Of a stretch of 64,000 nucleotides of DNA, positions 40,363 through 49,368 are shown piece by piece (the first letter of the stretch is position 1; each line of letters begins with the position of its first letter). Origin of the DNA: JACCVG01 sp963790245 (lineage in GTDB: Bacteria > Actinomycetota > Thermoleophilia > Solirubrobacterales > Thermoleophilaceae); contig CAWBNP010000002.1 of assembly GCA_963790245.1 (NCBI GenBank), forward strand, positions 2,046,001-2,110,000, written 5' to 3'. A program made the position numbers and the translations under genes. Below the pieces are notes generated by a model, which saw only the letters and a program-made list of their open reading frames with translations, did not search any database and had not been told where the DNA came from.

Positions 40363-40929
40363 ATGGACCCGCGACGAATCGGAATCCTCGCCTGCACCGC
40401 GCTCGCGGCGCTCTCGCTGGGCGCCTGCGGAGGAGAAAGCGAGCCCGCGGCTGAAGCGGCGGGCGGCGAGGAGGGGAGCCACCCCCACCGCGAGGGGCTC
40501 GCCCTTCCACTCGACGGGGTCAACTACAACGTCTTCCTGACCCGCCAGCTCAACCTCGCCGATCCCGAGGACAGCGACTACGTCGACCTCGATCCCGCGC
40601 CTCCCGGAAGCACCTACTACGGCGTCTTCATGGAGGCCTGCAACATCACCGAGGACAACGTGACGACGGCCGAGACCCTGTTCGCCACCGACGCGCTCGG
40701 CGAGCGCTACGAGCCGCTCGACATAGAGGAGAGCAACTTCGCCTACGAATCGGCCGAGTTGGAGCCCGGTGAGTGCGTCCCCGCCACCGGCAGCCTCGCG
40801 GACTACGGACCCGCAGGTGGCGCCCTGCTGGTCTTCGAGATCTCGATCGAGGCCGCCGAGAACCGGCCGCTCGTGCTGACCATCGAGGGCGAAGATGGCC
40901 ATGAGCTCGAGTTCGAGCTCGACCTCTAG
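40363..40929 (+). CDS. Predicted lipoprotein of unknown function
   Basis: 188 residues. The signal peptide RRIGILACTALAALSLGACGG has a lipobox LGAC. The mature protein is acidic: LDGVNYNVFLTRQLNLADPED, GSTYYGVFMEACNITEDNVTTAETLFATD, PGECVPATGSLADYGPAGGALLVFEI. The layout (YNVFLTRQLN... YYGVFMEACN... FEI...) resembles DUF4352-like immunoglobulin-type lipoproteins, but I would not name the family. TAGACT (40348-40353) ends 9 bases before ATG. MarP follows 15 bp after the stop. Confidence 0.7.
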   Translation: MDPRRIGILACTALAALSLGACGGESEPAAEAAGGEEGSHPHREGLALPLDGVNYNVFLTRQLNLADPEDSDYVDLDPAPPGSTYYGVFMEACNITEDNVTTAETLFATDALGERYEPLDIEESNFAYESAELEPGECVPATGSLADYGPAGGALLVFEISIEAAENRPLVLTIEGEDGHELEFELDL

Positions 40930-40944
40930 GGAGCTCAACGGCGC

Positions 40945-42093
40945 ATGAACGCGGTCGACCTGATCGTGATCGGGTTCGCGTTCGTGATGGCCGTCTGGGG
41001 CTACCAGCAGGGCTTGATCGTCGGCGCGCTGTCGCTGCTCGGCTTCGCGGGCGGGGCGTATGCGGGCTCGATGCTCGGCCCGCTCGTGCTCGCAGACGGC
41101 GAGCAGTCGGTCTTCGCGCCGCTCGGAACGCTGATCGGGGCGATCGTCCTCGGCGGTCTGTTCGCGCTGATTGGGGAGTTGATCGGCTCGGGTCTTCGCC
41201 AACGGCTCGGGCTACGGACGATCGACGGGGTGGGCGGCGCCCTGCTGCTCGGCATTCTCGGCCTGCTGATCGGGTGGATCGGCGCAGCGGTGACGCTCGA
41301 AACCCCGTTCCTGCGCGATGTGCGGCCCGACATTCAGCGCTCTTCCGTGATCGGGTTCCTGAACAACAGCCTTCCGTCGAACAAGCCGATTCTCAACCGG
41401 CTCGCTCGCCTTGACCCGTTCCCGACGATCGACGGTCCGCGGGCCAAGGTCGGCAAGCCGCCGAAGGGGATCGCCAGCGACCCGGAGGTCGAGCAGGCGG
41501 CCGGGTCGGTCCTTCGCGTGCTCGGGAGCGCGTGTGGGCTGAACGTCCAGGGTTCGGGCTGGATCGCGACCGACGGGCTGATCGTGACCAACGCGCACGT
41601 GGTCGCCGGCCAGCAAGACACCCAGGTTCAGATCGGCGGCGAGGGAACCCTTCACGACGCCGAGGCGATCTACTTCGATCCGCGCAACGACCTCGCGGTG
41701 CTGCGCTCGACCGGCATCCAGGGGGTCGCGTCGCTGCCGATCGACGCGGATCCGAAGGCCGGCACTCCGGCGGCGATCCTCGGCTTTCCCGAGAACGGCC
41801 CCTACACGGGCGAGCCGGGCCGGATCGGCGAGACCGAGGAGGTCACCTCCCAGGACGCCTACGGACGGGGCCCGGTGACGCGCCGCATGACGCTCGTGCG
41901 CGGGAGTGTCCGGCAGGGCAACTCGGGTGGTCCGATGGTCGATAAGCGGGGCCGGGTGGTGACGACGATCTTTGCGGCCACCGAGCGCGAGGGCTCCAAG
42001 AGCGGCTACGGCATCCCGTCCGGGATCGTCGAGGAGGCTGTTGCGAACGCTGATCCGACCAAGCGGGTGTCGACCGGCCCCTGCGGCGGCTGA
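40945..42093 (+). CDS. MarP-type membrane serine protease (CvpA domain plus trypsin-like domain)
   Basis: 382 residues. The N-terminal CvpA-like domain has about four transmembrane helices (LIVIGFAFVMAVWGYQQGLIVGALSLLGFAGG; VFAPLGTLIGAIVLGGLFALIGELIG; LLLGILGLLIGWIGAAVTL). The C-terminal protease domain has the triad IVTNAHVVAG (His), NDLAVLR (Asp) and RQGNSGGPMVD (Ser). A nearby Cys (GSACGLNVQGSG) matches the redox disulphide of MarP. In Mycobacterium, MarP supports acid and oxidative stress survival by processing a wall hydrolase; the partner here is unknown. Confidence 0.9.
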   Translation: MNAVDLIVIGFAFVMAVWGYQQGLIVGALSLLGFAGGAYAGSMLGPLVLADGEQSVFAPLGTLIGAIVLGGLFALIGELIGSGLRQRLGLRTIDGVGGALLLGILGLLIGWIGAAVTLETPFLRDVRPDIQRSSVIGFLNNSLPSNKPILNRLARLDPFPTIDGPRAKVGKPPKGIASDPEVEQAAGSVLRVLGSACGLNVQGSGWIATDGLIVTNAHVVAGQQDTQVQIGGEGTLHDAEAIYFDPRNDLAVLRSTGIQGVASLPIDADPKAGTPAAILGFPENGPYTGEPGRIGETEEVTSQDAYGRGPVTRRMTLVRGSVRQGNSGGPMVDKRGRVVTTIFAATEREGSKSGYGIPSGIVEEAVANADPTKRVSTGPCGG

Positions 42094-42154
42094 TCAGGCC
42101 CGCGGGACCGCTGCCCCGGGGCGGCGGATCGCACCGTCGCGTACCCTGAGCGCG

Positions 42155-44377
42155 ATGGGCAAGACACTTGTGGTCGCCGAGAAGCCGTCCGTGGGCCGCG
42201 ATCTCGCGGGCGCACTGCCCGATTCCTTCAAGGCCTCGAAGGACAAGACCCACCTCGAGGGCGAGGATTTCGTCATCACCTGGGCGGTCGGCCACCTGGT
42301 CGGGCTGGCGGCGCCGGACGAGTACGACCCGAAGCTCAAGAAGTGGCGCTTCGCCGATCTCCCGATCCTGCCGGAGAAGTTCAAGCTCGTCCCCAACGAC
42401 GAGCGCGCCAAGAAGCAGCTCTCCGCCGTCCACAAATGGATGAAGAACGCCGAGGTCGAGCAGATCATCAACGCCTGCGACGCGGGGCGCGAGGGCGAGC
42501 TGATCTTCGCCTACACCTACGAGACCGCGAAGGTCGACAAGCCGGTGCAGCGGCTGTGGCTGAGCTCGATGACCAAGCGCGCGATCGTCGACGCCTTCAA
42601 GGAGCTGCGGCCCGGCGAGGAGATGAAGCCGCTCGAGTCGGCCGCCCGCTCACGGTCCGAGGCCGACTGGGTCGTGGGTATGAATGCCACGCGCGCGGCC
42701 TCCATCCGGTTGCGCGCCGCCTTCGACGGGGCCGTCTCACTCGGGCGCGTGCAGACGCCGACGCTCGCGCTGATCGCGCGCCGCGAGGAGGAGATCCGCG
42801 CCTTCGTCCCCGAGCCCTACTGGCTCGTCGAAGCTGCGTTCACCGCTGACCCCGACCGTGCCTACGCGGGCCGCTACATGGGCGGCAAGCGGATCGCAGA
42901 GGGCGAGGCCGCGAAGATCGTCACCGAGACCAGTGGCAAGCCGGGCAAGATCGTCAAGCTCGAGAAGAAGGAGGAGCGCGAGCAATCCCAGCTGCTGTAT
43001 GACCTGACCTCGCTCCAGCGCCACGCGAACACGCTGCACGGGTTCTCCGCACGCCGCACGCTCGGCGCCGCCCAGAAGCTCTACGAGGACCGCAAGGCCC
43101 TCACCTACCCGCGAACCAACTCGCGCTTCCTGCCCGGCGACATGATCCCCGAGATCAAGCCTACCGTCGAGCTCGTCGCCCACAACGACGCCTACCGCGC
43201 CGGCGCGCAGTACGTGCTCGGGCTCGATGATCTGCCGCTCGGCCGCGTGATCAACGACAAGAAGGTCACCGACCACCACGCGATCATCCCGACCAAGTCC
43301 GAGCACGACCTCGGCAAGATGTCTGACGACGAGCTGAAGATCTACGACCTCGTCACCAAGCGGTTTCTGGCGATCTTCCATCCCGAAGCCGTCTTCGAGC
43401 GGACGCGCGTCGAGACCGACGTCGCCTCGCACATCTTCCGCACCAGCGGCCGGCGGCTGGTCGAGGCCGGCTGGCGGGCGGTCTACGGCGACGAGGTCGC
43501 CCAGGGGCCGCGCGACGATGACTCAGGCGGCGACCAGAGTCTGCCCAAGCTCGACGAGGGAGAGACCGTCACCACCGACTCGGTCGAGTCGATCCGCAAG
43601 GAGACCCAGCCGCCCCGCCGGTTCTCGGAGGCCTCGCTGCTCGCGGCGATGGAGACCGCCGGCAAGGACATCGAGGACGTCGAGTTGCGCGAGGCGATGA
43701 AGGAGTCCGGCATCGGGACTCCCGCGACGCGCGCCTCGATCATCGAACGGCTGCTCTCGGTCGGCTACATCGAGCGCGACGGCCGCGCGTTGCACGCCAC
43801 CGAGAAGGGTGTCCAGGTGATCAAGCTGCTCGACAACCACCCACTCACCTCCGCTGAGCTGACCGGTGACTGGGAGAGCCGCCTCTCGAAGATCGAGACC
43901 GGCGAGGACGACCGCGCGAACTTCATGCAGGACATCGCGAAGTTCACGACCGACACGGTCGCCCAGCTCGACAAACTCAAGGGCGTCAAGATCGAGCGCG
44001 CGCGGCTCGGCCCGTGCCCGAGCTGCGGCCGCGAGATCGTCGAGAACCGCAAGGGCTACTCGTGCTGGAGCAAGGACGATCCCGGCTGCGGCTTCGTGAT
44101 CTGGAAGAACAAGGCCGGCAAGACGCTGTCGGTCTCGGTCGCGAAGGAGCTGATGGAGAAGGGCAAGACCGAGAAGCCGGTCACCGGCTTCCGGGGGCGC
44201 TCCGGCAGGACCTTCCGCGCCAAGCTCAAGATCGAGCAGAAGGACGACGGCAAGTGGCGCGTCGATTTCGACGAGGAATGGGCTGACGGGTCTCCACCAC
44301 CACCCGCTGCCGCGGAGAACGGCACGGGCGAGGGAGAAGCCGCACCGGCGGTCGAGGCCTCCGCGCCGCGCGATTAG
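42155..44377 (+). CDS. topB: DNA topoisomerase III-like type IA topoisomerase
   Basis: 740 residues. TOPRIM domain: KTLVVAEKPSVGRDLAGAL, WAVGHLVGLAAPDEYDP and INACDAGREGELIFAY. SLGRVQTPTLALIARREEEI is the conserved central block; LTYPRTNSRFLPGDM has the catalytic Tyr (about residue 318), with Asn where most have Asp. SGIGTPATRASIIERL and HATEKGVQVI follow. The C-terminal zinc ribbon CPSCGREIVENRKGYSCWSK is followed by an acidic tail. The DKPVQRLWLSSMT and GEEMKPL-type spacing is that of TopB rather than actinobacterial TopA. TACCCT (42142-42147) ends 7 bases before ATG 42155. Confidence 0.9.
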   Translation: MGKTLVVAEKPSVGRDLAGALPDSFKASKDKTHLEGEDFVITWAVGHLVGLAAPDEYDPKLKKWRFADLPILPEKFKLVPNDERAKKQLSAVHKWMKNAEVEQIINACDAGREGELIFAYTYETAKVDKPVQRLWLSSMTKRAIVDAFKELRPGEEMKPLESAARSRSEADWVVGMNATRAASIRLRAAFDGAVSLGRVQTPTLALIARREEEIRAFVPEPYWLVEAAFTADPDRAYAGRYMGGKRIAEGEAAKIVTETSGKPGKIVKLEKKEEREQSQLLYDLTSLQRHANTLHGFSARRTLGAAQKLYEDRKALTYPRTNSRFLPGDMIPEIKPTVELVAHNDAYRAGAQYVLGLDDLPLGRVINDKKVTDHHAIIPTKSEHDLGKMSDDELKIYDLVTKRFLAIFHPEAVFERTRVETDVASHIFRTSGRRLVEAGWRAVYGDEVAQGPRDDDSGGDQSLPKLDEGETVTTDSVESIRKETQPPRRFSEASLLAAMETAGKDIEDVELREAMKESGIGTPATRASIIERLLSVGYIERDGRALHATEKGVQVIKLLDNHPLTSAELTGDWESRLSKIETGEDDRANFMQDIAKFTTDTVAQLDKLKGVKIERARLGPCPSCGREIVENRKGYSCWSKDDPGCGFVIWKNKAGKTLSVSVAKELMEKGKTEKPVTGFRGRSGRTFRAKLKIEQKDDGKWRVDFDEEWADGSPPPPAAAENGTGEGEAAPAVEASAPRD

Positions 44378-44428
44378 CGCGGGCAGCCTTTCCTCCGGCG
44401 AACGGCAGCAACGAAGGTCCTGTTGCCG

Positions 44429-45250
44429 TCAGTCCCGCCGGAGCGGCTTGGTAGCCACGAAGATCGGATCCTGTGAGGTCGCAAACCGCGCCCGGAGTGC
44501 CGGTTCGAGCTCGAGGAGAAAGGGGTCGGGGACGACGTCGAACCCTCCGGCGCGGACCCTGTCGATGAAGTCCCAGCCGTAGAGGCGGACGTGATCCTCT
44601 TGGCGAAAGGCGCGCTTCCGCTCCGCCGCGGTGACGATCGAAGGGTCCTCGTAGGTGGTCGGCGCGGTCGCGTCCATCGGGACCATCAGGATCGCCCAGC
44701 CTCCGGGGCGCAGGACGCGGTGGAGCTCACGGATCGCAGCTCCGTCATCGTCGACGTGCTCGAGCACGTGGCTGCAGATGATCGCGTCGAAGCGGTTCTC
44801 GGGGTGGGGGATGGCGGTGATGTCGAAGTGCTCCATCGCTTCGGGAGCGTCGAGGTCGGCGGTCGTCCAGCGCAACTCGGGCAGTCCCTCGAACCGCCGG
44901 CGGAAGCAGTCCTCGGGCGCGAAGTGGAGCAGCTCGATCGGGTTGGTGAGCAGCTCGGGATGGCGCTGATCGAGAAACAGCCAGAGTCCGCGGTGGCGCT
45001 CTTGGGAGTTGCACTCGGGGCAGATCGCGTTAGGACGGTTCCAGCTCGGCTGGAACCGGCGCCAGGTCCGCTGACAGCAAGGGCACTGCACGCGGTTCCC
45101 GCGGTAGAGCAGCTGGTAGGCGCCCTTGCGCAGCGCACGCAGCCCATCTCTGCCGGAGCGGGGGACCAGCGCCCGGGCGATCGCCCGGAGTCGGCTGCGA
45201 GCGATCCGACGGCCGATGTTTGTGGCGTGTTCTGGGATCGAGCGGGTCAT
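44429..45250 (-). CDS. SAM-dependent methyltransferase with N-terminal zinc-binding cysteines
   Basis: 273 residues from ATG 45250 (GTG 45259, overlapping the upstream stop by 4 bp, is an alternative). The N-terminus QCPCCQRTWRRFQPSWNRPNAICPECNSQERHRGLW forms a four-Cys zinc site. The methyltransferase part is IELLHFAPEDCFRRRF, RWTTADLDAPEAMEHFDITA, FDAIICSHVLEHVDDDGAAI and LHRVLRPGGWAILMVPMDA. Loss of the glycine-rich motif I (HFAPE instead of GxGxG) is typical of this subfamily, often found with surface-polysaccharide genes, which are absent here. It is co-transcribed with the metallophosphoesterase. Confidence 0.78.
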   Translation of the reverse strand: MTRSIPEHATNIGRRIARSRLRAIARALVPRSGRDGLRALRKGAYQLLYRGNRVQCPCCQRTWRRFQPSWNRPNAICPECNSQERHRGLWLFLDQRHPELLTNPIELLHFAPEDCFRRRFEGLPELRWTTADLDAPEAMEHFDITAIPHPENRFDAIICSHVLEHVDDDGAAIRELHRVLRPGGWAILMVPMDATAPTTYEDPSIVTAAERKRAFRQEDHVRLYGWDFIDRVRAGGFDVVPDPFLLELEPALRARFATSQDPIFVATKPLRRD

Positions 45251-45255
45251 CGCTG

Positions 45256-46341
45256 TCACGGGGGGTCGGGGAGCGTGTCGAGTACGCGCTGCAGCCGTGG
45301 CGGTCCGACATCCTCCACGATCATCACGTTGCCCGGCCAGTAGGGGCTCGCGCGCCCGTCGCCGCGCACCAGCCACGGTTCGGTCACCCAGCTGCCGGTG
45401 TTGTGCAGGGTCGCCCCCGATGGAGTCCGCCACTCGTGCGGGGCGTCGCCGCGCAGCGGACCCTGACGGTGGGTGTGGCCGAAGACGATGTGGTCGGCCT
45501 CGACGCCGAGCCGGCTGACCGCCTCGCCGATCGCCCTCAGTCCGGCGCGGCGCAACTCGGCGCCGGAGAGGTCGGGGCGAAACTGACCTAGGCCGGCCAG
45601 ATTGATCGCTCCGACCGCACCCGGAATCAGGAACCGCTCGAGCGCGACGCGAACGGGATCGGTGCGTTTGCCGTCGCGCAGCCGCTCGAGGATTCGCACC
45701 GAGGCGCCCGCGCTCGCCGGCGCACCGGATCGTCCGGGGCGCTGCGCGCGCTCAAACAGCCACGCGTAGATTGGACCAAGCGCCGCCTCGTAGTCATCGG
45801 GTGTCAGCCGCAGGGCATTCAGCCTCCCGCTGCGACGGCCGGCCGCGGCAGCGCTGACGGCCTCGAAGGCGGGCACCGTATTGTGCGCGTCGAGGTAGTG
45901 GCCGTGGGTCGCCCATACGTCCTCGCGGACGCGGACGCCTGGGTAGGAGAGCGTCACCGAGCCGCCGAGAGCGGCCGCGATCCGCCCGGCCAGCGTGTCG
46001 GGCGCCGGAGCGACCTCCTCCGAGAGCGACAGGGGCGGACCGCCGTTGAGGCGGCCGGCCCGACGCAGCGTCTCGGCTGCGAGACGGTGGTCGTGGTTGC
46101 CGGCGGTCAGAACGACCTCGGCGCCGCGGATTGTCTCGCCGATCGCTTTCAGAACCGGCGTCGCACGAGCAAGGGCGTCCTCGATCGGCGAGTCGCGGAG
46201 CTCGAGCACGTCGCCCAGCAGGACCACGCGGTCGGCGCCCTCCAGGCCGCGAGCCAGCGCTTCGCGCACCTCCGCGTGGCGCAGCAGGTCGCGCTCGGAG
46301 CGGGTGCCCAGGTGGAGGTCGGAGACGATCGCGGTGCGCAT
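45256..46341 (-). CDS. Calcineurin-like metallophosphoesterase
   Basis: 361 residues. MRTAIVSDLHLGTRSERDLL carries the DxH metal motif. RVVLLGDVLELRDSPIEDA is GDxx, VLTAGNHDHRLAAET is GNHD/E, VWATHGHYLDAHN is the H and DHIVFGHTHRQGPLRG is GHTH. The central helical insert (about residues 160-240) is larger than in UDP-diacylglucosamine hydrolases such as LpxH, to which it otherwise resembles; lipid A is not expected in this group. The 5' end is divergent from addB (45 bp), resembling places where SbcD-type nucleases sit, but SbcD-specific features are not evident. Substrate unknown. Confidence 0.82.
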   Translation of the reverse strand: MRTAIVSDLHLGTRSERDLLRHAEVREALARGLEGADRVVLLGDVLELRDSPIEDALARATPVLKAIGETIRGAEVVLTAGNHDHRLAAETLRRAGRLNGGPPLSLSEEVAPAPDTLAGRIAAALGGSVTLSYPGVRVREDVWATHGHYLDAHNTVPAFEAVSAAAAGRRSGRLNALRLTPDDYEAALGPIYAWLFERAQRPGRSGAPASAGASVRILERLRDGKRTDPVRVALERFLIPGAVGAINLAGLGQFRPDLSGAELRRAGLRAIGEAVSRLGVEADHIVFGHTHRQGPLRGDAPHEWRTPSGATLHNTGSWVTEPWLVRGDGRASPYWPGNVMIVEDVGPPRLQRVLDTLPDPP

Positions 46342-46386
46342 CGCCCTGATCCTGGCACGCCCGGTCGCTGGTCTAGCTTCTGAGAG

Positions 46387-49368
46387 ATGTCACTGACGCT
46401 GATCACAGGTCCCGCTGGAAGCGGCAAGACCGGCGCCGTGCTGAACCGGTTCGTCGACTGGCTCGATTCGGCTCCCGTGCTGGTCGTACCCACAGGGGCC
46501 GACGTCACCCACTACGAGCACGAGCTGCTTCACCGGTCGGAGGTGGTCCTCGGCGGCCAGGTCGCGACCTTCGAACGGCTCTTCGAGCTGGTCGGTCGGG
46601 CAGTCGGGACGCTGCGCGGAGCTCCGCTCGGAAGCGAGCAGCGTCGCGCCGTCTGCGCCGCGGTACTCGCCGAGACCCCGCTCAGCGAACTCGCCGCCGC
46701 CGCCGAAGGGTCGGGGTTCCCCGACGAGCTCGAGCGGTTCTTCTCCGAGCTCGGCGCCGCCGGCATCGACGCCGGCCGCCTCGACGAGCGGCTGGGAGGC
46801 CGGAATCGGTTCGAGCGCGAGCTGACCATGCTTTATGGCGCCTACCGAACCCGGATTGGCGCGCTCGGCGGCTGTGACGAGCATTCGCGCGCGGCGACCG
46901 TGCTCGAGGCGTTGGCCGCCGATCCCTCCGGGTGGTCGGGCCGGCCCGTCCTGATCCACGGCTTCGACGATCTCAGCGGCCAGCAGCTGCGCCTCGTCGA
47001 GTTGCTCACGCCGGCCACCGAACTCGTCGTCTCGGTAGTCCACGAGCCCGGTCGGCTGTGTCTGCGCGCTCGCGAGGGGCTCGCCGGCCGGCTCGCCGAC
47101 AGCGCCGACCGGTCGATCGAGCTGGAGCCGGTCGGAGGGGGAGGGGCTCTCGAGGCGATCGAGCGCGGGTTCCTGGTCGACGGGGCCGACGGCGTCCCGG
47201 CGGGTGGGCAGGTCGTGCTGCTCGAGTCGGCCGGCCGTCGCAACGAGCTCGAGCTTGTTGCGGCCGAGGTTTGCTCGCTGCTGCGCCAGGGCGTGGCGCC
47301 CGAGTCGATCGCGTTGATCGCGCGCACCCCGGAGCAGGTCGCCGATCTCGCGACCGAGGTGTTCGCCGCGAGCTCGGTTCCGCTGGTCGTCCACGCGCCT
47401 GTCGATCTGAGCCGGACGGGGCCGGGCGGGGCGCTGATCGCGCTCGCGCGCGCCGCGTTCGGCGATGGCGCCGCCGCTGATTTGTTCGCCTACCTCGGGC
47501 TGCCCGGCAGGGCACGTCGTGCGACGGTCGATCGGGCCGAGCGCGAGCTGCGCCAGGCCGCGGGCGAGACGATCGAGGAGGCGGTCGAAGCCTTCAGCGA
47601 CCGTCGCGGGCGCGAGGTCTGGGAGCTGGCCGACCTCGCCCGCGCCGCCGAGCTTGGCGGGTCGCGTCCCGCACGCGAGTTGGCGCGGATCGCGCGCGAC
47701 ATCTTTCGCTACCCGCGGCGGTGCCAGGCGCCGGTATTGAGCGAGGCGGGCCTCGGCGACCTGCTGGCGGGGGAGGAGGCCGCCGACGCGCTCGAGCGGA
47801 TCGCCGACCTGATCGACCGGGATCCGTCGCTGGCTCCGAGCACCGCGTCGCTGGTCGATCTGCTCTCGAGGATGCAGGTTCCGCGCGCCCGTGGAACCGA
47901 CGAGGCGCGCGTCCAGCTGATGAGCCCCTACCGGGCGCGAGCCCAGCAGTTCGAGCATGTCTTCGTCCTGTCGCTGCAGGAGGGCGAGTTCCCGCGGCGG
48001 CGCAGCGCCGATCCGTTCCTCGACGATGCTCAGCGCGCGCGGGCCGAGCTGCCGGTCCGCTCGCTGCCGGCCGAGGAGGAGCGTTACCTGTTCTACGTCT
48101 GTCTCTCCCGCGCGCGAGCCCGTCTGCACCTCTCCTACAGGGTCGCCGACGACGACGGCGCCGAGCTGACGCGGTCGTTCTTCGTCGACGACGTGCTCGA
48201 GCTGATCGAGGGCGATCTCGAGATCCGGCGCAAGGGCATCGCCGACACCGTCTTCGCGGCTGATTCGGCCCCGAGCGAGCGCGAGCTCGCGCGCTCGCTC
48301 GCCCTTCGTGGAGATCTCTCTGCGCCGCCCGAGCTGGGGGCCTCGGAGGCGCTCAGCGGCCGCCTGCGCGCCTGTTTGAAGGCGGCCCGCCGGCGCGCCG
48401 AGTTCGATCCGGGGCCGCTGACCGTCCCGGCGGTCCGGGAGGTCTTCGCCGAGCGGCAGCGGTTCGGCGCCTCGAGCCTCGAGAACTACGCGACCTGTCC
48501 GTTTCGATACTTCATCCAGCACGAGCTGCGGCCCGGGGAGCTGCGGCCCGCACCGGACCCGCTGACCCGCGGATCGCTCGTCCACGCGGTTCTGGAGCGG
48601 GTCTATGACGAGCTCTACATCGGCCGGCGGCCGGACGCCGAGAACGTGGAGCAGGGCGTCGAGCGGGCGCGCTCGACGCTCGCTGAGCTGGCGGTCGAGC
48701 ACGGGCATCAGCCCGTCGGCGCCCGCCGGGTCGCCGCTTATCGCCGCATCGAGGCCGACATCGTGCGGTTTATCCGCTGGGACGCGGCAAACCCGATCGG
48801 CGAGCGGGTGCTGATGCTCGAAGCCGGGTTCGGTCACGAGGGCGACGAGCGCGGGCCGCTCGATCTGGGTGGCTTCGAGCTGCACGGCTCGATCGACCGG
48901 ATCGACGTGCTCCCCGACGGCCGCGGGCTGATCCGCGACTACAAGAACAGTGCAACCGTCTCGAGCCGCGCGAAGATCGAGGAGCAGCGAAAGCTCCAGC
49001 TCCAGCTCTACACGCGCGCAATGGAGGTGCTCTGGGGGCTCAAGCCGGCCGGTGGCATCTACCACCCGGTCGCCAACCAGAACCCGTCCTCGGCGCGCCC
49101 GCGCGGGATCCTCGCCGGTCCCGCGACCGACCTCTCCCCGACGCTCTTTCCCAAGGATGGGACGGACAACGAAGAGGAGTTCGGTGAGCTCGTGGAGCAG
49201 GGCGTCGAGCAGGCGCGCCTGATCGCCTCCCAGATCCGCGCCGGGCGGGTCCGTCGCGATCCGATCGGCGGTAGCTGCCCGCGCTGGTGCGATCTGCACC
49301 CGATCTGCCGGCGCGAGCGCGGCGAGAAGAACCCCGAGGAGGAGCCCGATGAGCGCCGCTCCACCTGA
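46387..49368 (+). CDS. addB: AddB-like subunit of a helicase-nuclease (RecB-family nuclease with Fe-S cysteines)
   Basis: 993 residues from ATG 46387. Walker A LITGPAGSGKTGAVLNRFVD; the rest of the helicase fold is degenerate, as in AddB. MSPYRARAQQFEHVFVLSLQEGEFPRRRSADPFL is the conserved central motif. The C-terminal nuclease has SSLENYATCPFRYFIQHEL (first Fe-S Cys), GSIDRIDVLPDGRGLIRDYKNS (catalytic Asp and Asp-Tyr-Lys) and CPRWCDLHPICRRE (last three Fe-S Cys). With AddA it processes double-strand breaks for RecA. TAGCTT (46374-46379) ends 7 bases before the ATG. The stop lies 20 bp into addA. Confidence 0.9.
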   Translation: MSLTLITGPAGSGKTGAVLNRFVDWLDSAPVLVVPTGADVTHYEHELLHRSEVVLGGQVATFERLFELVGRAVGTLRGAPLGSEQRRAVCAAVLAETPLSELAAAAEGSGFPDELERFFSELGAAGIDAGRLDERLGGRNRFERELTMLYGAYRTRIGALGGCDEHSRAATVLEALAADPSGWSGRPVLIHGFDDLSGQQLRLVELLTPATELVVSVVHEPGRLCLRAREGLAGRLADSADRSIELEPVGGGGALEAIERGFLVDGADGVPAGGQVVLLESAGRRNELELVAAEVCSLLRQGVAPESIALIARTPEQVADLATEVFAASSVPLVVHAPVDLSRTGPGGALIALARAAFGDGAAADLFAYLGLPGRARRATVDRAERELRQAAGETIEEAVEAFSDRRGREVWELADLARAAELGGSRPARELARIARDIFRYPRRCQAPVLSEAGLGDLLAGEEAADALERIADLIDRDPSLAPSTASLVDLLSRMQVPRARGTDEARVQLMSPYRARAQQFEHVFVLSLQEGEFPRRRSADPFLDDAQRARAELPVRSLPAEEERYLFYVCLSRARARLHLSYRVADDDGAELTRSFFVDDVLELIEGDLEIRRKGIADTVFAADSAPSERELARSLALRGDLSAPPELGASEALSGRLRACLKAARRRAEFDPGPLTVPAVREVFAERQRFGASSLENYATCPFRYFIQHELRPGELRPAPDPLTRGSLVHAVLERVYDELYIGRRPDAENVEQGVERARSTLAELAVEHGHQPVGARRVAAYRRIEADIVRFIRWDAANPIGERVLMLEAGFGHEGDERGPLDLGGFELHGSIDRIDVLPDGRGLIRDYKNSATVSSRAKIEEQRKLQLQLYTRAMEVLWGLKPAGGIYHPVANQNPSSARPRGILAGPATDLSPTLFPKDGTDNEEEFGELVEQGVEQARLIASQIRAGRVRRDPIGGSCPRWCDLHPICRRERGEKNPEEEPDERRST

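Noticed and set aside
45256..46341. Metallophosphoesterase as SbcD partner of a break-repair cluster
   Set aside because: Lacks SbcD size and capping-domain features and has no SbcC gene; adjacency to addBA is on the opposite strand.
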